From contig CAWHFX010000002.1 in assembly GCA_963828715.1 (NCBI GenBank), forward strand, positions 372,001-436,000: a stretch of 64,000 bases of DNA, read 5' to 3'. The stretch comes from JAQGMV01 sp963828715 (GTDB taxonomy: Bacteria; Pseudomonadota; Gammaproteobacteria; Burkholderiales; SG8-41). Numbering within the stretch: position 1 is the first letter of the stretch; the number at the start of each line of letters is the position of its first letter. The position numbers and the translations under genes were made by a program. Positions 10,188 through 18,432 of this stretch are shown here, one piece after another. The notes under the pieces were generated by a model. That model was not told where the DNA came from. It saw nothing but the letters and a program-made list of their open reading frames with translations, and searched no databases.

Positions 10188-10550
10188 TTACCTGCGACCC
10201 CAGAACCACCATGCGACAACCACGATGACGATCGCGACGGCAATCCACCACTCGCTGCTCGCGCCGGCAGGGGCGCTCTGCAGCTTACCGGCGAGCGAGC
10301 GTGCTTCGTCGTCGGTCAGCATGGCCACACGATCCTGAGCCGCCTTGACATCAACCCCCAGAGCCTGCAACTGACGCGACACGTCTTCACGTGCAAGAAG
10401 CTCGCTGATGTGCGTGCGGTCGGCCTGAACGGAGCCGAGACCCGTCAAGCGGTCGGTGCCGATCATTCCGGCGGACGCCGACTGGAACGAGAACACGATG
10501 AGCGAAACGATCAGCGCTCGGCAGATGATGGCGAAACTCTTTGACTCCAT
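10188..10550 (-). CDS. PA2779-family small membrane protein
   Basis: A 120-residue protein with an N-terminal signal or anchor segment (ALIVSLIVFSFQSASAG), a polar middle with the family pattern REDVSRQLQALGVDVKAAQD followed by RVAMLTDDEARSLAGKLQ, and a C-terminal hydrophobic helix ending in WWFWGRR. This matches the PA2779 family, which is found beside PA2778-type peptidases. ATG at 10550 has a strong ribosome-binding site (GGGAGG, eight bases upstream). Function unknown; a membrane partner or substrate of the neighbouring peptidase is a reasonable guess. Confidence 0.85.
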   Translation of the reverse strand: MESKSFAIICRALIVSLIVFSFQSASAGMIGTDRLTGLGSVQADRTHISELLAREDVSRQLQALGVDVKAAQDRVAMLTDDEARSLAGKLQSAPAGASSEWWIAVAIVIVVVAWWFWGRR

Positions 10551-11136
10551 TTGTGAAACCTCCCGATGTTTGAACCATTGGCATCGATCCGCCCCGAGGG
10601 CGTGCGGGCGATTATATACAGGCCATCTATGATCGGCTCCGAGGCGCAGCCTCCGTTCGCGACGCACGCATGGCAGCATTCCCGCTGCTGCGCTGACGCG
10701 CTGGCGCGGCCATCGGCTCGACATCATCATGCTCCCGCGCACGGCCGCACCCGTTCTCGGAACCCGGCGCACTACCACCGCATCACAGTCGCAACGCGCA
10801 CCGTCGATCGAACGTGTGGCTATCGACACGACGACTGTTGCGGCAAGGCGATTTTCCGTGACCGAGACAGCTTGTCGGTTCCAAGCGTTCGCGCTGGCCT
10901 CGAAGGCTTGATCGCAAGCGATGCGACTACAGTCAGCTAGTCGGCAGCCTTCCAGCGGGTGTGCATACCGACCTTGGGTTAAATGCCCCACCGGTTTGGG
11001 CATATCCCCCACTGCACCCAATTCCCCCACTCTCTTACGCAGCCCTGGTCCTGGGCAGCAGCGTTTGATTTCAGACAGTTGTGAGATTTCCCACGAGCGC
11101 GCGACGGCCTGGCCCGATCGTTGCTGATTAATTGTT
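10551..11136. other. intergenic stretch without a recognisable gene
   Basis: About 590 bases. The open frames here have no recognisable product and arginine/histidine-rich shadow composition. Near 10984-11002 there is a weak ATGCCC...GGGCAT stem, followed by two TCCCCCAC(T) repeats near 11006 and 11022 that recall the ends of some IS21-type elements, but no transposase is present. Confidence 0.5.
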
Positions 11137-11201
11137 GTGTTCCCCACGTGCAGCCCCCGTTGCACGTGTATTCGGGGTCGGCTGACGCCGACCCTTTTTT
11201 T
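11137..11201 (+). ncRNA. candidate structured RNA or leader, two hairpins ending in a terminator
   Basis: A perfect eight-base-pair stem, CACGTGCA (11145-11152) with TGCACGTG (11161-11168) around a C-rich loop, is followed six bases later by a second perfect eight-base-pair stem and a T run. No protein gene lies upstream on this strand for more than 500 bases, so the terminator would end either a short RNA or the leader of the gene at 11233. The 5' end is not defined; I see no convincing promoter. Confidence 0.45.
11175..11201 (+). terminator. intrinsic terminator before the small gene at 11233
   Basis: Stem GGGTCGGC (11175-11182), loop TGAC, GCCGACCC (11187-11194), then seven T. It acts on the plus strand only, since the other side has no T run. 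It ends 31 bases before the ATG at 11233. Confidence 0.85.
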
Positions 11202-11232
11202 CTTCCCCAGCGGCCGTGGTGATCGGAGATCG

Positions 11233-11619
11233 ATGAAGGCGCGCATGAAGCAGGCTAAACACACAATCCCCGCTCGACCATCGGAGTCTTCCGCTTGCGC
11301 TGCGGAAGCAGTTCAAGCGGATCTCGTCGAGCGTCTGCTCGTGAACGAGATCACCGCCGCGAGTCACAAGATCGAAGCGTTCGAAGCCGTGATCGCGGGA
11401 CGGCTCGTCGACGCCTTTGGGCAAATCGACGCAGTTCTGGCGCTATATGAACGTCACCCTTCGTATATCAAGCTCGACGCCGGTCAGTTCCAAACGCTTC
11501 CTGGTCTCCTGGACGCGTGCATCAACATAAGCGAAGAGCCGGCCAGTATCACAGCAGTATCGACGATCGATCTGCTCAGCCGCCGTTTGGAAGCACTCGG
11601 GCAGACACGCATCCACTGA
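11233..11619 (+). CDS. hypothetical protein
   Basis: A 128-residue soluble protein that I do not recognise. I placed the start at ATG 11233, with GGAG seven bases upstream, rather than the farther upstream start, which would run through the terminator hairpin. The first 25 residues are basic and polar; the rest is predicted helical (LVERLLVNEITAASHKIEAF, AGRLVDAFGQIDAVLALYER). No signal peptide, membrane segment or metal-binding motif. It stands alone in the gene-poor stretch. Confidence 0.5.
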   Translation: MKARMKQAKHTIPARPSESSACAAEAVQADLVERLLVNEITAASHKIEAFEAVIAGRLVDAFGQIDAVLALYERHPSYIKLDAGQFQTLPGLLDACINISEEPASITAVSTIDLLSRRLEALGQTRIH

Positions 11620-11712
11620 CGACGGAGCCGCGCCGGGAGAGCTTTCCGCTCAAGCGTTATTGAGCGTGGATCCGAGCTCGCGTTCGGGATGACACGTCCG
11701 CGGAATACCACG

Positions 11713-12105
11713 CTACCCGTCCTCGAGATAGCTCCATTCCTGCTTCTTCACAGCTGCCCCAAATTCCGTGCGGCATTTCAAGCACATGACGGTGACGCGC
11801 AGGGTTCCGTTCTTATTCATGAATAGACGCGCTGGGTGCATGGCAAGGAGGCGGCACTTGCGACTGTGGCACCGTCGAACGATGTATCTCTCTTCCAGCA
11901 CGAACGCCGAATCATTACCAAGGTTGTCCAGCGCAGCGCAGATCTGATCACCCGTAAGCAGAAGCTGCGCATCGCGTTTCATGCACCGTACATCGTAGTG
12001 CCGCAGGATTAGGTGAGCGCTGAAGGCAAGTGCTTCCTCTACGGTCTCCACGTGACGCGTCTCGGTAATCGGGCCGAGTACTCGGCGGTATTCGATGGTA
12101 ACCAT
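11713..12105 (-). CDS. hypothetical protein with a possible zinc-binding cysteine cluster
   Basis: A 130-residue protein of unknown function. ATG at 12105 is chosen; a GTG two codons upstream is possible. The C-terminal half has two cysteine pairs, CHSRKC and CLKC, about 27 residues apart, a spacing that could bind one metal ion, although the first pair is C-x4-C rather than the usual C-x2-C. The N-terminal part is mixed helix and strand (YRRVLGPITETRHVETVEEA). No neighbour suggests a role. Confidence 0.45.
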   Translation of the reverse strand: MVTIEYRRVLGPITETRHVETVEEALAFSAHLILRHYDVRCMKRDAQLLLTGDQICAALDNLGNDSAFVLEERYIVRRCHSRKCRLLAMHPARLFMNKNGTLRVTVMCLKCRTEFGAAVKKQEWSYLEDG

Positions 12106-12747
12106 GCACACTGGTAATAGAGAGCGAGCAGTCGCGCCGGAGGGCGGCTCTGACCTGTCCCATGTTGGCGGAAGATCGTCTGACCCGGAACGACCCGCGA
12201 ATCACGATTGTCGCAGAGGGATCTGTCGTCCTTCGCGCGGAAATGGCCCTGAAAAGTCCCGGTTTTAGGCCTTTAGGACGCGCTTCACTGCTTCGTCTTG
12301 TGCCGCGCGCCTCCGGTGGCGGGACCAGATGCAATGGTTGGCAGCGTCCGAGGCACGGGGCTGATCACGCCACGCTTACGAATAAGGTCGCGCGAAGCGA
12401 GCCTCATCGCGTTCGCTGAGCTAGCACACGGCAGCATTGCCCCAGGTTGGGGGTCACTGTCATCGGGATCACCGCCCGTTCATTTTGACGATAGGGCTGA
12501 TACGATCATCAGCCGCAGCCACTACAAAGCTGCCTGAGGCGATGACTCTCAAGGTTGGAGGCGGGCACAGCTGCTCGTCTTGACGATGTTTGTGCTGCTG
12601 TGTGCCTATGGCAGAGCGCTCGTGCCGACCTGCAGTCATCCCTTGACTACCCGCGCGTCAACGTCCACTAATCGGCCGTATGCCGCAACGATGGTGCGCT
12701 TGTGGACGCCTGCGCATAAGATGCGGACTGCCATTGTTCTGCTGCTG
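12106..12747. other. intergenic stretch without a recognisable gene
   Basis: About 640 bases between the cysteine-cluster protein and the desaturase. The short open frames (for example at 12298-12537 and 12580-12864) give no recognisable protein and have no convincing ribosome-binding site. No clear hairpin with a T run and no terminal inverted repeats were seen. Confidence 0.5.
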
Positions 12748-13929
12748 TTAAACCGAAAAGGCGCTGGAGCGGTAGCCGCGCAACCTTCTCGAGAAGGCTT
12801 GCAGCGCTTCGATGCCGCTCGCTTCGGCACGCCGGCACCAATCCTCGAGTTCGCGGACCAGTAGCTCGCGAGACGCGTTGGACCGCTGCCATAATGCCAC
12901 GAGCTCATCACGCATCGTGTAGACGTCGCGAGCACCTTGCTCGCTTCGATCACCTGCTCGCGCTGCCCGTGTTCGTTGGGGCAGCGCACTCGTGTCGACG
13001 TGCAGCCAGCGCGTAAGTACGTGCGCGTCGACGTTGACGGCGCGAGACTTCAGGGAACGCAGTTCGAGTACGCACGTCCTGCGCAGCGATCTGGCGTATT
13101 GCGCGAGCACTTCGTAGCGATGAGTGATCTACAGCGTGCAGCGTAGCAAGGTCGCACTGACTCTTGGCTGTGTCGACCGTCAAGGTCGGCGCGACCCTCT
13201 TCACGTGCGCGAGTCCGAGCATCTGGAGCACCCGGATGTAGAGCCAGCCGATGTCGAATTCGTACCAGCGGTTCGAAAGCCGGGCCGAGGTGACATACGC
13301 ATGATGGTTGTTGTGCAGTTCCTCGCCGCCGATGAGGATGCCCCAGGGCACGATGTTGCGGCTCGCATCGGACGGCTGGAAGATTGCGGTAACCCCAGTA
13401 ATGACCGATGCCATTGACGATCCCCGCCGCCAGAGACCGGAATCCACATCATTTGCACGGCCCAGATCGTGATGCCGATGAAGCCGAACAGCACGAAGTT
13501 CAGGATGAACAGGAGCGAGATGCCGACCACCGTGAACCGACCATAGACGTTACGTTCGATCCAGTCGTTTGGGGTGCCATGGCCGTAGCGTTCGAGTGTG
13601 TGCCGGTTCGTCGACTCTGCGCGGTAGAGCTCCGCGCCTTCAAGGAGCACCTTGCGGATGCCGTGGACTTGCGGGCTATGCGGATCGTCGACGGTTTCGC
13701 ATTTGGCGTGGTGCTTGCGATGTATGGCCGTCCACTCCTTCGTCACCATACCGGTTGTCAACCACAGCCAGAAGCGAAATGCATGACTGGCAAACGGATG
13801 GAGCTCGAGGGCGCGATGTGCCTGATGGCGGTGCAGGTAGATGGTGACAGCGGCTATGGTGATATGGGTCATGATCAGCGTATAGCCGACATATCCCCAC
13901 CACGGCAGGTCATAAACTCCAGTGAACAT
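12748..13929 (-). CDS. membrane fatty acid desaturase (acyl-CoA delta-9 type), two frameshifts
   Basis: Diiron integral-membrane desaturase that inserts a double bond into saturated acyl chains. The three histidine boxes are visible: HRHQAHRA, HRKHHAKCE and ELHNNHHAY, with hydrophobic segments between them. The frame changes near 13422 (a GGGG run before IVNGIGHYWGYRNL) and near 13121 (LHAV to ITHRYEVLAQYARSL); one surplus base explains each. The C-terminal LVRELEDWCRRAEASGIEAL segment is typical of proteobacterial members. ATG at 13929 was chosen; codons upstream are open. Likely a membrane-fluidity gene of the accessory stretch. Confidence 0.85.
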
Positions 13930-14198
13930 GTTTTCGTTGATCCCTTGGATATTGCTGCGGCACGCCACCAGCGCTTAAAGCAAGATGGCAACGGCCAATC
14001 GCGTTAGTCAATCGGCTGACAATTGTTCCCTATCACGCCCTCGTTGACTGTGCGCTGGCGTACATAGCATCGACGGGCGGGTGTCCGCAACCCGCCAAGA
14101 TGCCGCTTCGACACACGGCACCACCCTTGGCAGTCCCGCGTAAGCTGCGGCTCCTGACGGTTCGTGCTTCCGTCCGTCGCAGGAACGATGCCCGCTGC

Positions 14199-14399
14199 CT
14201 ACACTTTCGGACGAGTCGTGTAGTCGGTTCTATCACGAGGCTTCAGACCCATTAGCCCAGCAAGCCCGAGCAAGCCCAACCAACCCCAATCGAAGCCTCT
14301 GTCTACCTTGTCTACCTCGTCTACCTCGGTGGTCACGGTCCTGTCAGTAGTCGTATTCGTGTTTTGCGCGGATGCCGGGAGCGGTGACGTGGCCCCCAA
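14199..14399 (-). pseudogene. WGxxGxxG-CTERM small protein, start region missing
   Basis: Reads PLPASAQNTNTTTDRTVTTE, then the C-terminal motif DWGWLGLLGLAGLMGLK and a short charged tail, the pattern of WGxxGxxG-CTERM surface proteins. Family members begin with a full signal peptide; here only its last residues (PASAQ) remain and no ATG is available. The frame is the same as that of the hemerythrin gene upstream, separated from it by a single TAG at 14409-14411, so a deletion or assembly collapse has probably removed the start. Confidence 0.55.
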
Positions 14400-14408
14400 A
14401 ATCCGGGT

Positions 14409-14903
14409 CTACGCCGTCTCCTCGTCCGTTTCGATACCCATTTCAGACATCAGCTCTGCTTTACGCTCCGTCATTTCGGCACCGAGCGATTCCAGATCCA
14501 CATCCGTAAGCTGATTGAGTTTCGGAAAGAGCTCCTGTTCTTCCTCCTTCACATGGTGCTTCACGTACTCCGAAAGAACCGTAAAGTGAGCATAAAGCTT
14601 CTCATCCTCCCACTCCAGGGACTCTATTTTGTCGATGAGCTCGCGCACAGTCTCATGCTCGATTTCGGCTTCGTTTAGGAGATCCTCAATCTCCTCTTCC
14701 TCTGCCTGCTCACGGAGGCCGGGATAGAAAATCTCGGTCTCGAGCTTGTCGTGAATCTGCAGCGCAGCGCACGCGGACTCAATGATCTCGGCCGCGGCGT
14801 CTTCGTCGTTATCCTTCACCTCCTCGAACTGCTCGAAGAGGTCTTCCACCATCCTATGGTCCTGCTGCAGCAGCTCGATTGCATTTACCGTTTCCTGTGC
14901 CAT
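14409..14903 (-). CDS. hemerythrin/HHE cation-binding domain protein
   Basis: A 164-residue acidic four-helix protein with hemerythrin-like iron ligands: QQDHRMVEDLFEQFEE, QIHDKLETEIFYPGL, EIEHETVRELIDKI and YVKHHVKEEEQELFPKL. Such proteins bind a diiron centre and are linked to oxygen or nitric-oxide sensing and iron stress. Two ATGs compete; the one at 14903 is seven bases from an AGGAG site, while 14909 is only one base away, so 14903 is preferred. It is followed in the same frame by the WGxxGxxG remnant. Confidence 0.85.
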   Translation of the reverse strand: MAQETVNAIELLQQDHRMVEDLFEQFEEVKDNDEDAAAEIIESACAALQIHDKLETEIFYPGLREQAEEEEIEDLLNEAEIEHETVRELIDKIESLEWEDEKLYAHFTVLSEYVKHHVKEEEQELFPKLNQLTDVDLESLGAEMTERKAELMSEMGIETDEETA

Positions 14904-15022
14904 GGTCATGCTCCTGTGAAGTTCCACGCCCGTTCAGCGTGGAGCTGTTGTTGAAAACTGACGCCACGGTCGTGAACTTGAGTTGACTGCGGCGAGTCCC
15001 GCGGCACCGCCGATCGTGCCCC

Positions 15023-15211
15023 CTACGACGCCCCTTTACCCGCGCCCGAAGCGGCTTCACCGCTCGCTGTGCCGTTCGTGGCGTGTTCCTGCCAAGCTTC
15101 ATTCGCGACAATGCTGATCTCATCGCGTACGATGCCGATGCTCACCAACTCCTGTACCACCGTCTGCGCTTCACTGTAGCTGTCGAACGAGCCGACGACC
15201 GTCTTGGCCAT
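15023..15211 (-). pseudogene. general stress protein (YflT-like N-terminal domain), C-terminus lost
   Basis: Begins MAKTVVGSFDSYSEAQTVVQ with a strong GGAGGT site six bases upstream, and continues ELVSIGIVRDEISIVANEA, the N-terminal half of the heat-induced stress protein YflT type. The frame stops at GKGAS. A one-base shift near 15028 restores GGTIGGAAGLAAV, the start of the glycine-rich membrane region, but that too runs out by about 14960. The remaining membrane domain is absent, so this is a 5' fragment. Confidence 0.6.
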
Positions 15212-15542
15212 GCGTTACCTCCAAAGATTTTGGCTCGTCTCATGCAGGACGATCACGTATAAACGACGCGCTGAGGGAGCCGGTGGGGTTGCGTAGCCGG
15301 CCGGGCAGGGCCGACTAGCATCTTGACTCGAGGAGGGGTGCGTGGATCGAAAGGACGGATCCGTTTAACACAGCTGCCCGCGAGGACTGCTAAAAGAACG
15401 TAGCACACGCCATGCCCGCCGGCCGGGCGCTCAGCGCGTGGAGCGTAGGTCCCGGGACTCGGTATTCATGTTTCTCGAAGTGGTCTGGGCGCACCCGTAT
15501 TGAACCATTGCGTTTCGATGAAAGGGTTCTCATGAAACGAAA
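15212..15542. other. intergenic stretch without a recognisable gene
   Basis: About 330 bases between the divergent stress-protein fragment and the cytochrome remnant. The open frame at 15412-15744 mixes non-coding sequence with shadow of the remnant. Nothing else seen. Confidence 0.4.
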
Positions 15543-15827
15543 AGCGGTCGTGCCGGCCATGTCCCTCCGCTCTTCACTGAACCGGGGCACAATCTGCACA
15601 CGCCCACGGAAATGGGCATCGATTCGTTCCAAGCCGACCGCTCTCCCACGCGCATGTACAGGACGGCCCCGTTGGCGGGACTGTGGACGCACCAGAAGGG
15701 GGGCTTCTATCACGATGGCCGCTTTGCAACGCTGCGCGACGTGATCGAACACTACGACCGTAACTTCAGACTCGGATTGGCCGCGCACGAAAAAGATGAG
15801 CTGATCGAGTACTTGAAATCGCTATAG
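15543..15827 (+). pseudogene. C-terminal remnant of a cytochrome c peroxidase-like protein
   Basis: The last 90 or so residues of a MauG/di-heme peroxidase-like cytochrome: GHVPPLFTEPGHNLHTPTEM, then YRTAPLAGLWTHQKGGFYHD and DGRFATLRDVIEHYDRNF and the end ELIEYLKSL. Relatives have CxxCH directly before VPPL; here GRAGHVPP remains, so the heme-binding cysteines and everything upstream are lost. The 3' end with TAG at 15825-15827 is well conserved. Confidence 0.65.
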
Positions 15828-15945
15828 AGAGGCGGGTAGCCAGTGAGGAATGTTGAAGCGCAGTGCTGGGGCGGTGAGGATCGCGGGGCGAGCGGCTGTA
15901 TCGAACCACATGGCCTTGCGTGAGTATCATCACGCGGGCGAAAAG

Positions 15946-16227
15946 CTAGACACCGGATCTCGGAGGCAGCGGCTCACTCTTCTCTGCTTCGTAAGCAGCG
16001 TCGCGCTGCGCCTCCGACGCTATGGAGGCTTTCCTTCGATACACCCAGTAACTATGCATAAGCCAGCCGAGGATGATCCCACAACCGAACAGCAGAAAAA
16101 TCAGGAGGGAAAGGGTCATCTGGAGACCCCACAGCAGGAAGCGAACTTCCACTACCGCGACGTTCTGCACTACAAAGAGCACCGCAAGAAGCACGAGTAG
16201 TAAGCTGAGGACGAGCTTGAAAAGCAC
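15946..16227 (-). CDS. LapA-domain (DUF1049) inner-membrane protein
   Basis: A 93-residue protein with two transmembrane helices, LVLSLLLVLLAVLFVVQNVA and LLIFLLFGCGIILGWLMHSY, joined by VEVRFLLWGLQMTLS, followed by a basic-acidic cytosolic tail. This is the layout of lipopolysaccharide assembly protein A-type proteins. ATG at 16227. It stands alone rather than in the usual place before lapB, and the copy appears complete. Exact role here unknown. Confidence 0.78.
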   Translation of the reverse strand: MLFKLVLSLLLVLLAVLFVVQNVAVVEVRFLLWGLQMTLSLLIFLLFGCGIILGWLMHSYWVYRRKASIASEAQRDAAYEAEKSEPLPPRSGV

Positions 16228-16842
16228 AGTAGGAACCCCGGTTAACGTGCATCAGCAGGGCGGTTGCTGCGCTCGTCGCACCTCTGCTGTACCGTAGGCT
16301 CACAGCAAGACATGAACAACGAAGACGCCACAGCATTGCTACTCACGCGCCAGCCCAGAGTTGGCATTGCGTTTTCACCGAACATGACGGCGGGGCCGAC
16401 CACGGATGTGCAAGCGTAAAACGCTGTGGCACCACTCCGCCCCGCTCACCAGCTCGCAATTTTACACCGACTGTAGCCGACCTTCTTTATAGCGGAGGCG
16501 CGCGCCTTCAGATGAAAGTGCACTGGCTTCCATCCGGCACTCGCCCTCCGAAATCCCCTCAAACGAAATCCGGCGATGCCGTGCCGCTCCCGAAGACCTC
16601 CTTTCACTTCGGACGCATCAACCAGCAGAGTAAGGCACACCGGGTCATTGCATGAAACCGGCCTCGCGAAAATTTTGGCGAGGGGAATGTCCTGCTGATC
16701 CATAAGCACCTAATCCCGCCGATCGACGTACCCAGTGCTGTTCCTTGCACAGATGCGTGCGTCAGGCGGGGCGACCTGAACTTCGGATCCTAAGCTTCTC
16801 TGGCAACCTGCATGGTAACCGCTCTGGTGTATGGTCGCCGAT
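16228..16842. other. intergenic stretch without a recognisable gene
   Basis: About 615 bases. One open frame on the minus strand (16446-16709, 87 codons) has no recognisable product and no good ribosome-binding site. No repeat or T-tailed hairpin found by eye. Confidence 0.45.
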
Positions 16843-17124
16843 ATGGATCCCGATGCCAGCAAGCCGCGCCCGGAGCGAGACAAGACCGACGAGAGTCTTC
16901 GCACTGAGCGGAAGAATACCGATCGGGTGCTGGTGGAGAGGCGCACGCGCACCGAAGAGTCGGCGGACGGGATCGTCGAGCGAGCGCGCGAGAAGGCTGA
17001 CGCCGTGCTCGACACGGCGCGCGGGAAGGCGGACGACAAGGTAGACGCCGGCGAAGCGGGTGTTCGGGCGCGCGCAGCGGTGGCGAGAGAGCGAGCCGCG
17101 CATATGCGGCACGATATTCGCTGA
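16843..17124 (+). pseudogene. N-terminal fragment of a coiled-coil signalling protein, probably a histidine kinase
   Basis: Reads MDPDASKPRPERDKTDESLR and then RTERKNTDRVLVERR, an alternating charged coiled coil that continues ADGIVERAREKADAVLDTAR. The same pattern opens a group of betaproteobacterial PAS/histidine kinases known to me by their N-termini, in which several hundred residues follow. Here the frame stops after HMRHDIR at 17122-17124 and no kinase domain follows, so it looks like a 5' fragment. A free-standing small coiled-coil protein is possible. Confidence 0.45.
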
Positions 17125-17402
17125 ACTCGCAAGTTATGAGCGCTACAAACGCTTGCACCAGGCGTGAATGACAGACGGGGTCAGGCGCGGCTACTCTGTC
17201 GCGCTCAGGCTAACCGTGATGGATACGGCGTTTCCTCACAGCAATTGTCTGATGGGTGAACGCACCGCGATCACGTCGGCATCCGGCGGTGGTCGGGCGG
17301 CAGCGTTCCCGGTATCGTGGCCGCACTCATGGGCAACTGGCCGTTTGAATCCTGCGATCGCACACGGACGCTTCCTAACGTCACACACGGAGGATCGTAA
17401 AT

Positions 17403-17478
<76 letters not shown>

Positions 17479-17549
17479 AGAGAGCCGCGTATTCTAGCCG
17501 TACGTTTCAGGCCAGACAAACCACCTCCCGCGCCTTTTCCCTGACGCTC

Positions 17550-18344
17550 TCATACCGTCCGCGGCGCCCGCGTGCGATACGCGCGCACGAGCAAAACGAT
17601 GCCGAGCAGGATCATCGGCAGCGAGAGCCACTGGCCCATCGAGAGGCCGAGCGCGAGCAGGCCGAGAAAACTGTCCGGTTGTCGTGTGAACTCGACCGAA
17701 AACCGGACGATTCCGTATCCGAGCAGAAACAGACCCGACACCGCACCGCGCGGTCTGGACCGGGACGAAAACCACCACAGCAGCAGAAACAGCACCACGC
17801 CTTCGAACGCGAACTCGTATAGCTGCGACGGATGTCGCGGCACGTCGTCCACGTTCGGAAAGATCATGGCCCAGGGGACGTCGGTCGGTCGGCCCCACAG
17901 CTCCGCATTGATGAAGTTGCCCAGCCGCCCGGCGCCCAGTCCGAGCGGCACGAGCGGTGCGATGAAGTCCGTCGTGCGCAGCCAGTCCTGTCTGTGACGG
18001 CGCGCGTAGAGCCACAGCGCTACGATCACGCCGAGCAATCCGCCGTGAAAAGACATGCCGCCTTCCCACACATAGAAGATGTGTAACGGTTCCCTCAGGT
18101 AATCGCCGAACTTGTAGAAGAGAACGTAGCCGAGTCGCCCGCCGAGGATCGTGCCGAGGATGCCGTAGAAGAGGGCATCGTCGAGATCCTTCGTCGTCCA
18201 GACGCTGTCCGGGCGCGTTCTGATGCGGTAGCGGCCCATAAACCAGATCAAGGCGAAGCCCACGAGATACATCAGGCCATACCAGCGTATCGCGAGCGGC
18301 CCGATGTGAATTGCAACAGGATCGAACTGGGGATGTGTGAGCAT
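17550..18344 (-). CDS. lgt: prolipoprotein diacylglyceryl transferase
   Basis: Inner-membrane enzyme that transfers diacylglycerol from phosphatidylglycerol to the lipobox cysteine of prolipoproteins, first step of lipoprotein maturation. The 264-residue protein (ATG at 18344) has seven hydrophobic segments, the signature VWEGGMSFHGGLLGV with the essential His, and GLGAGRLGNFINAELWGR with the conserved Arg and Asn. The longer open frame upstream runs into the divergent ilvD leader and is not used. Intact. Confidence 0.96.
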   Translation of the reverse strand: MLTHPQFDPVAIHIGPLAIRWYGLMYLVGFALIWFMGRYRIRTRPDSVWTTKDLDDALFYGILGTILGGRLGYVLFYKFGDYLREPLHIFYVWEGGMSFHGGLLGVIVALWLYARRHRQDWLRTTDFIAPLVPLGLGAGRLGNFINAELWGRPTDVPWAMIFPNVDDVPRHPSQLYEFAFEGVVLFLLLWWFSSRSRPRGAVSGLFLLGYGIVRFSVEFTRQPDSFLGLLALGLSMGQWLSLPMILLGIVLLVRAYRTRAPRTV

Positions 18345-18432
18345 CAGAGGCTGCAGAACCCTTGCGATACAATGCCGCCGTCGATTATAGAGCCGACGCT
18401 TCCATCGGCTCGACGCCCCCGGAGATCTTCGC

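Noticed and set aside
10940..11060. TCCCCCAC repeats and a short ATGCCC/GGGCAT stem resembling IS21-type ends
   Set aside because: No transposase, no second end and no target duplication could be found; too short to call.
12298..12864. Short plus-strand open frames in the gap before the desaturase
   Set aside because: No family resemblance, no ribosome-binding site, and the 3' one is antisense shadow of the desaturase end.
16446..16709. 87-codon minus-strand open frame
   Set aside because: No recognisable product, poor start context and composition like non-coding sequence.
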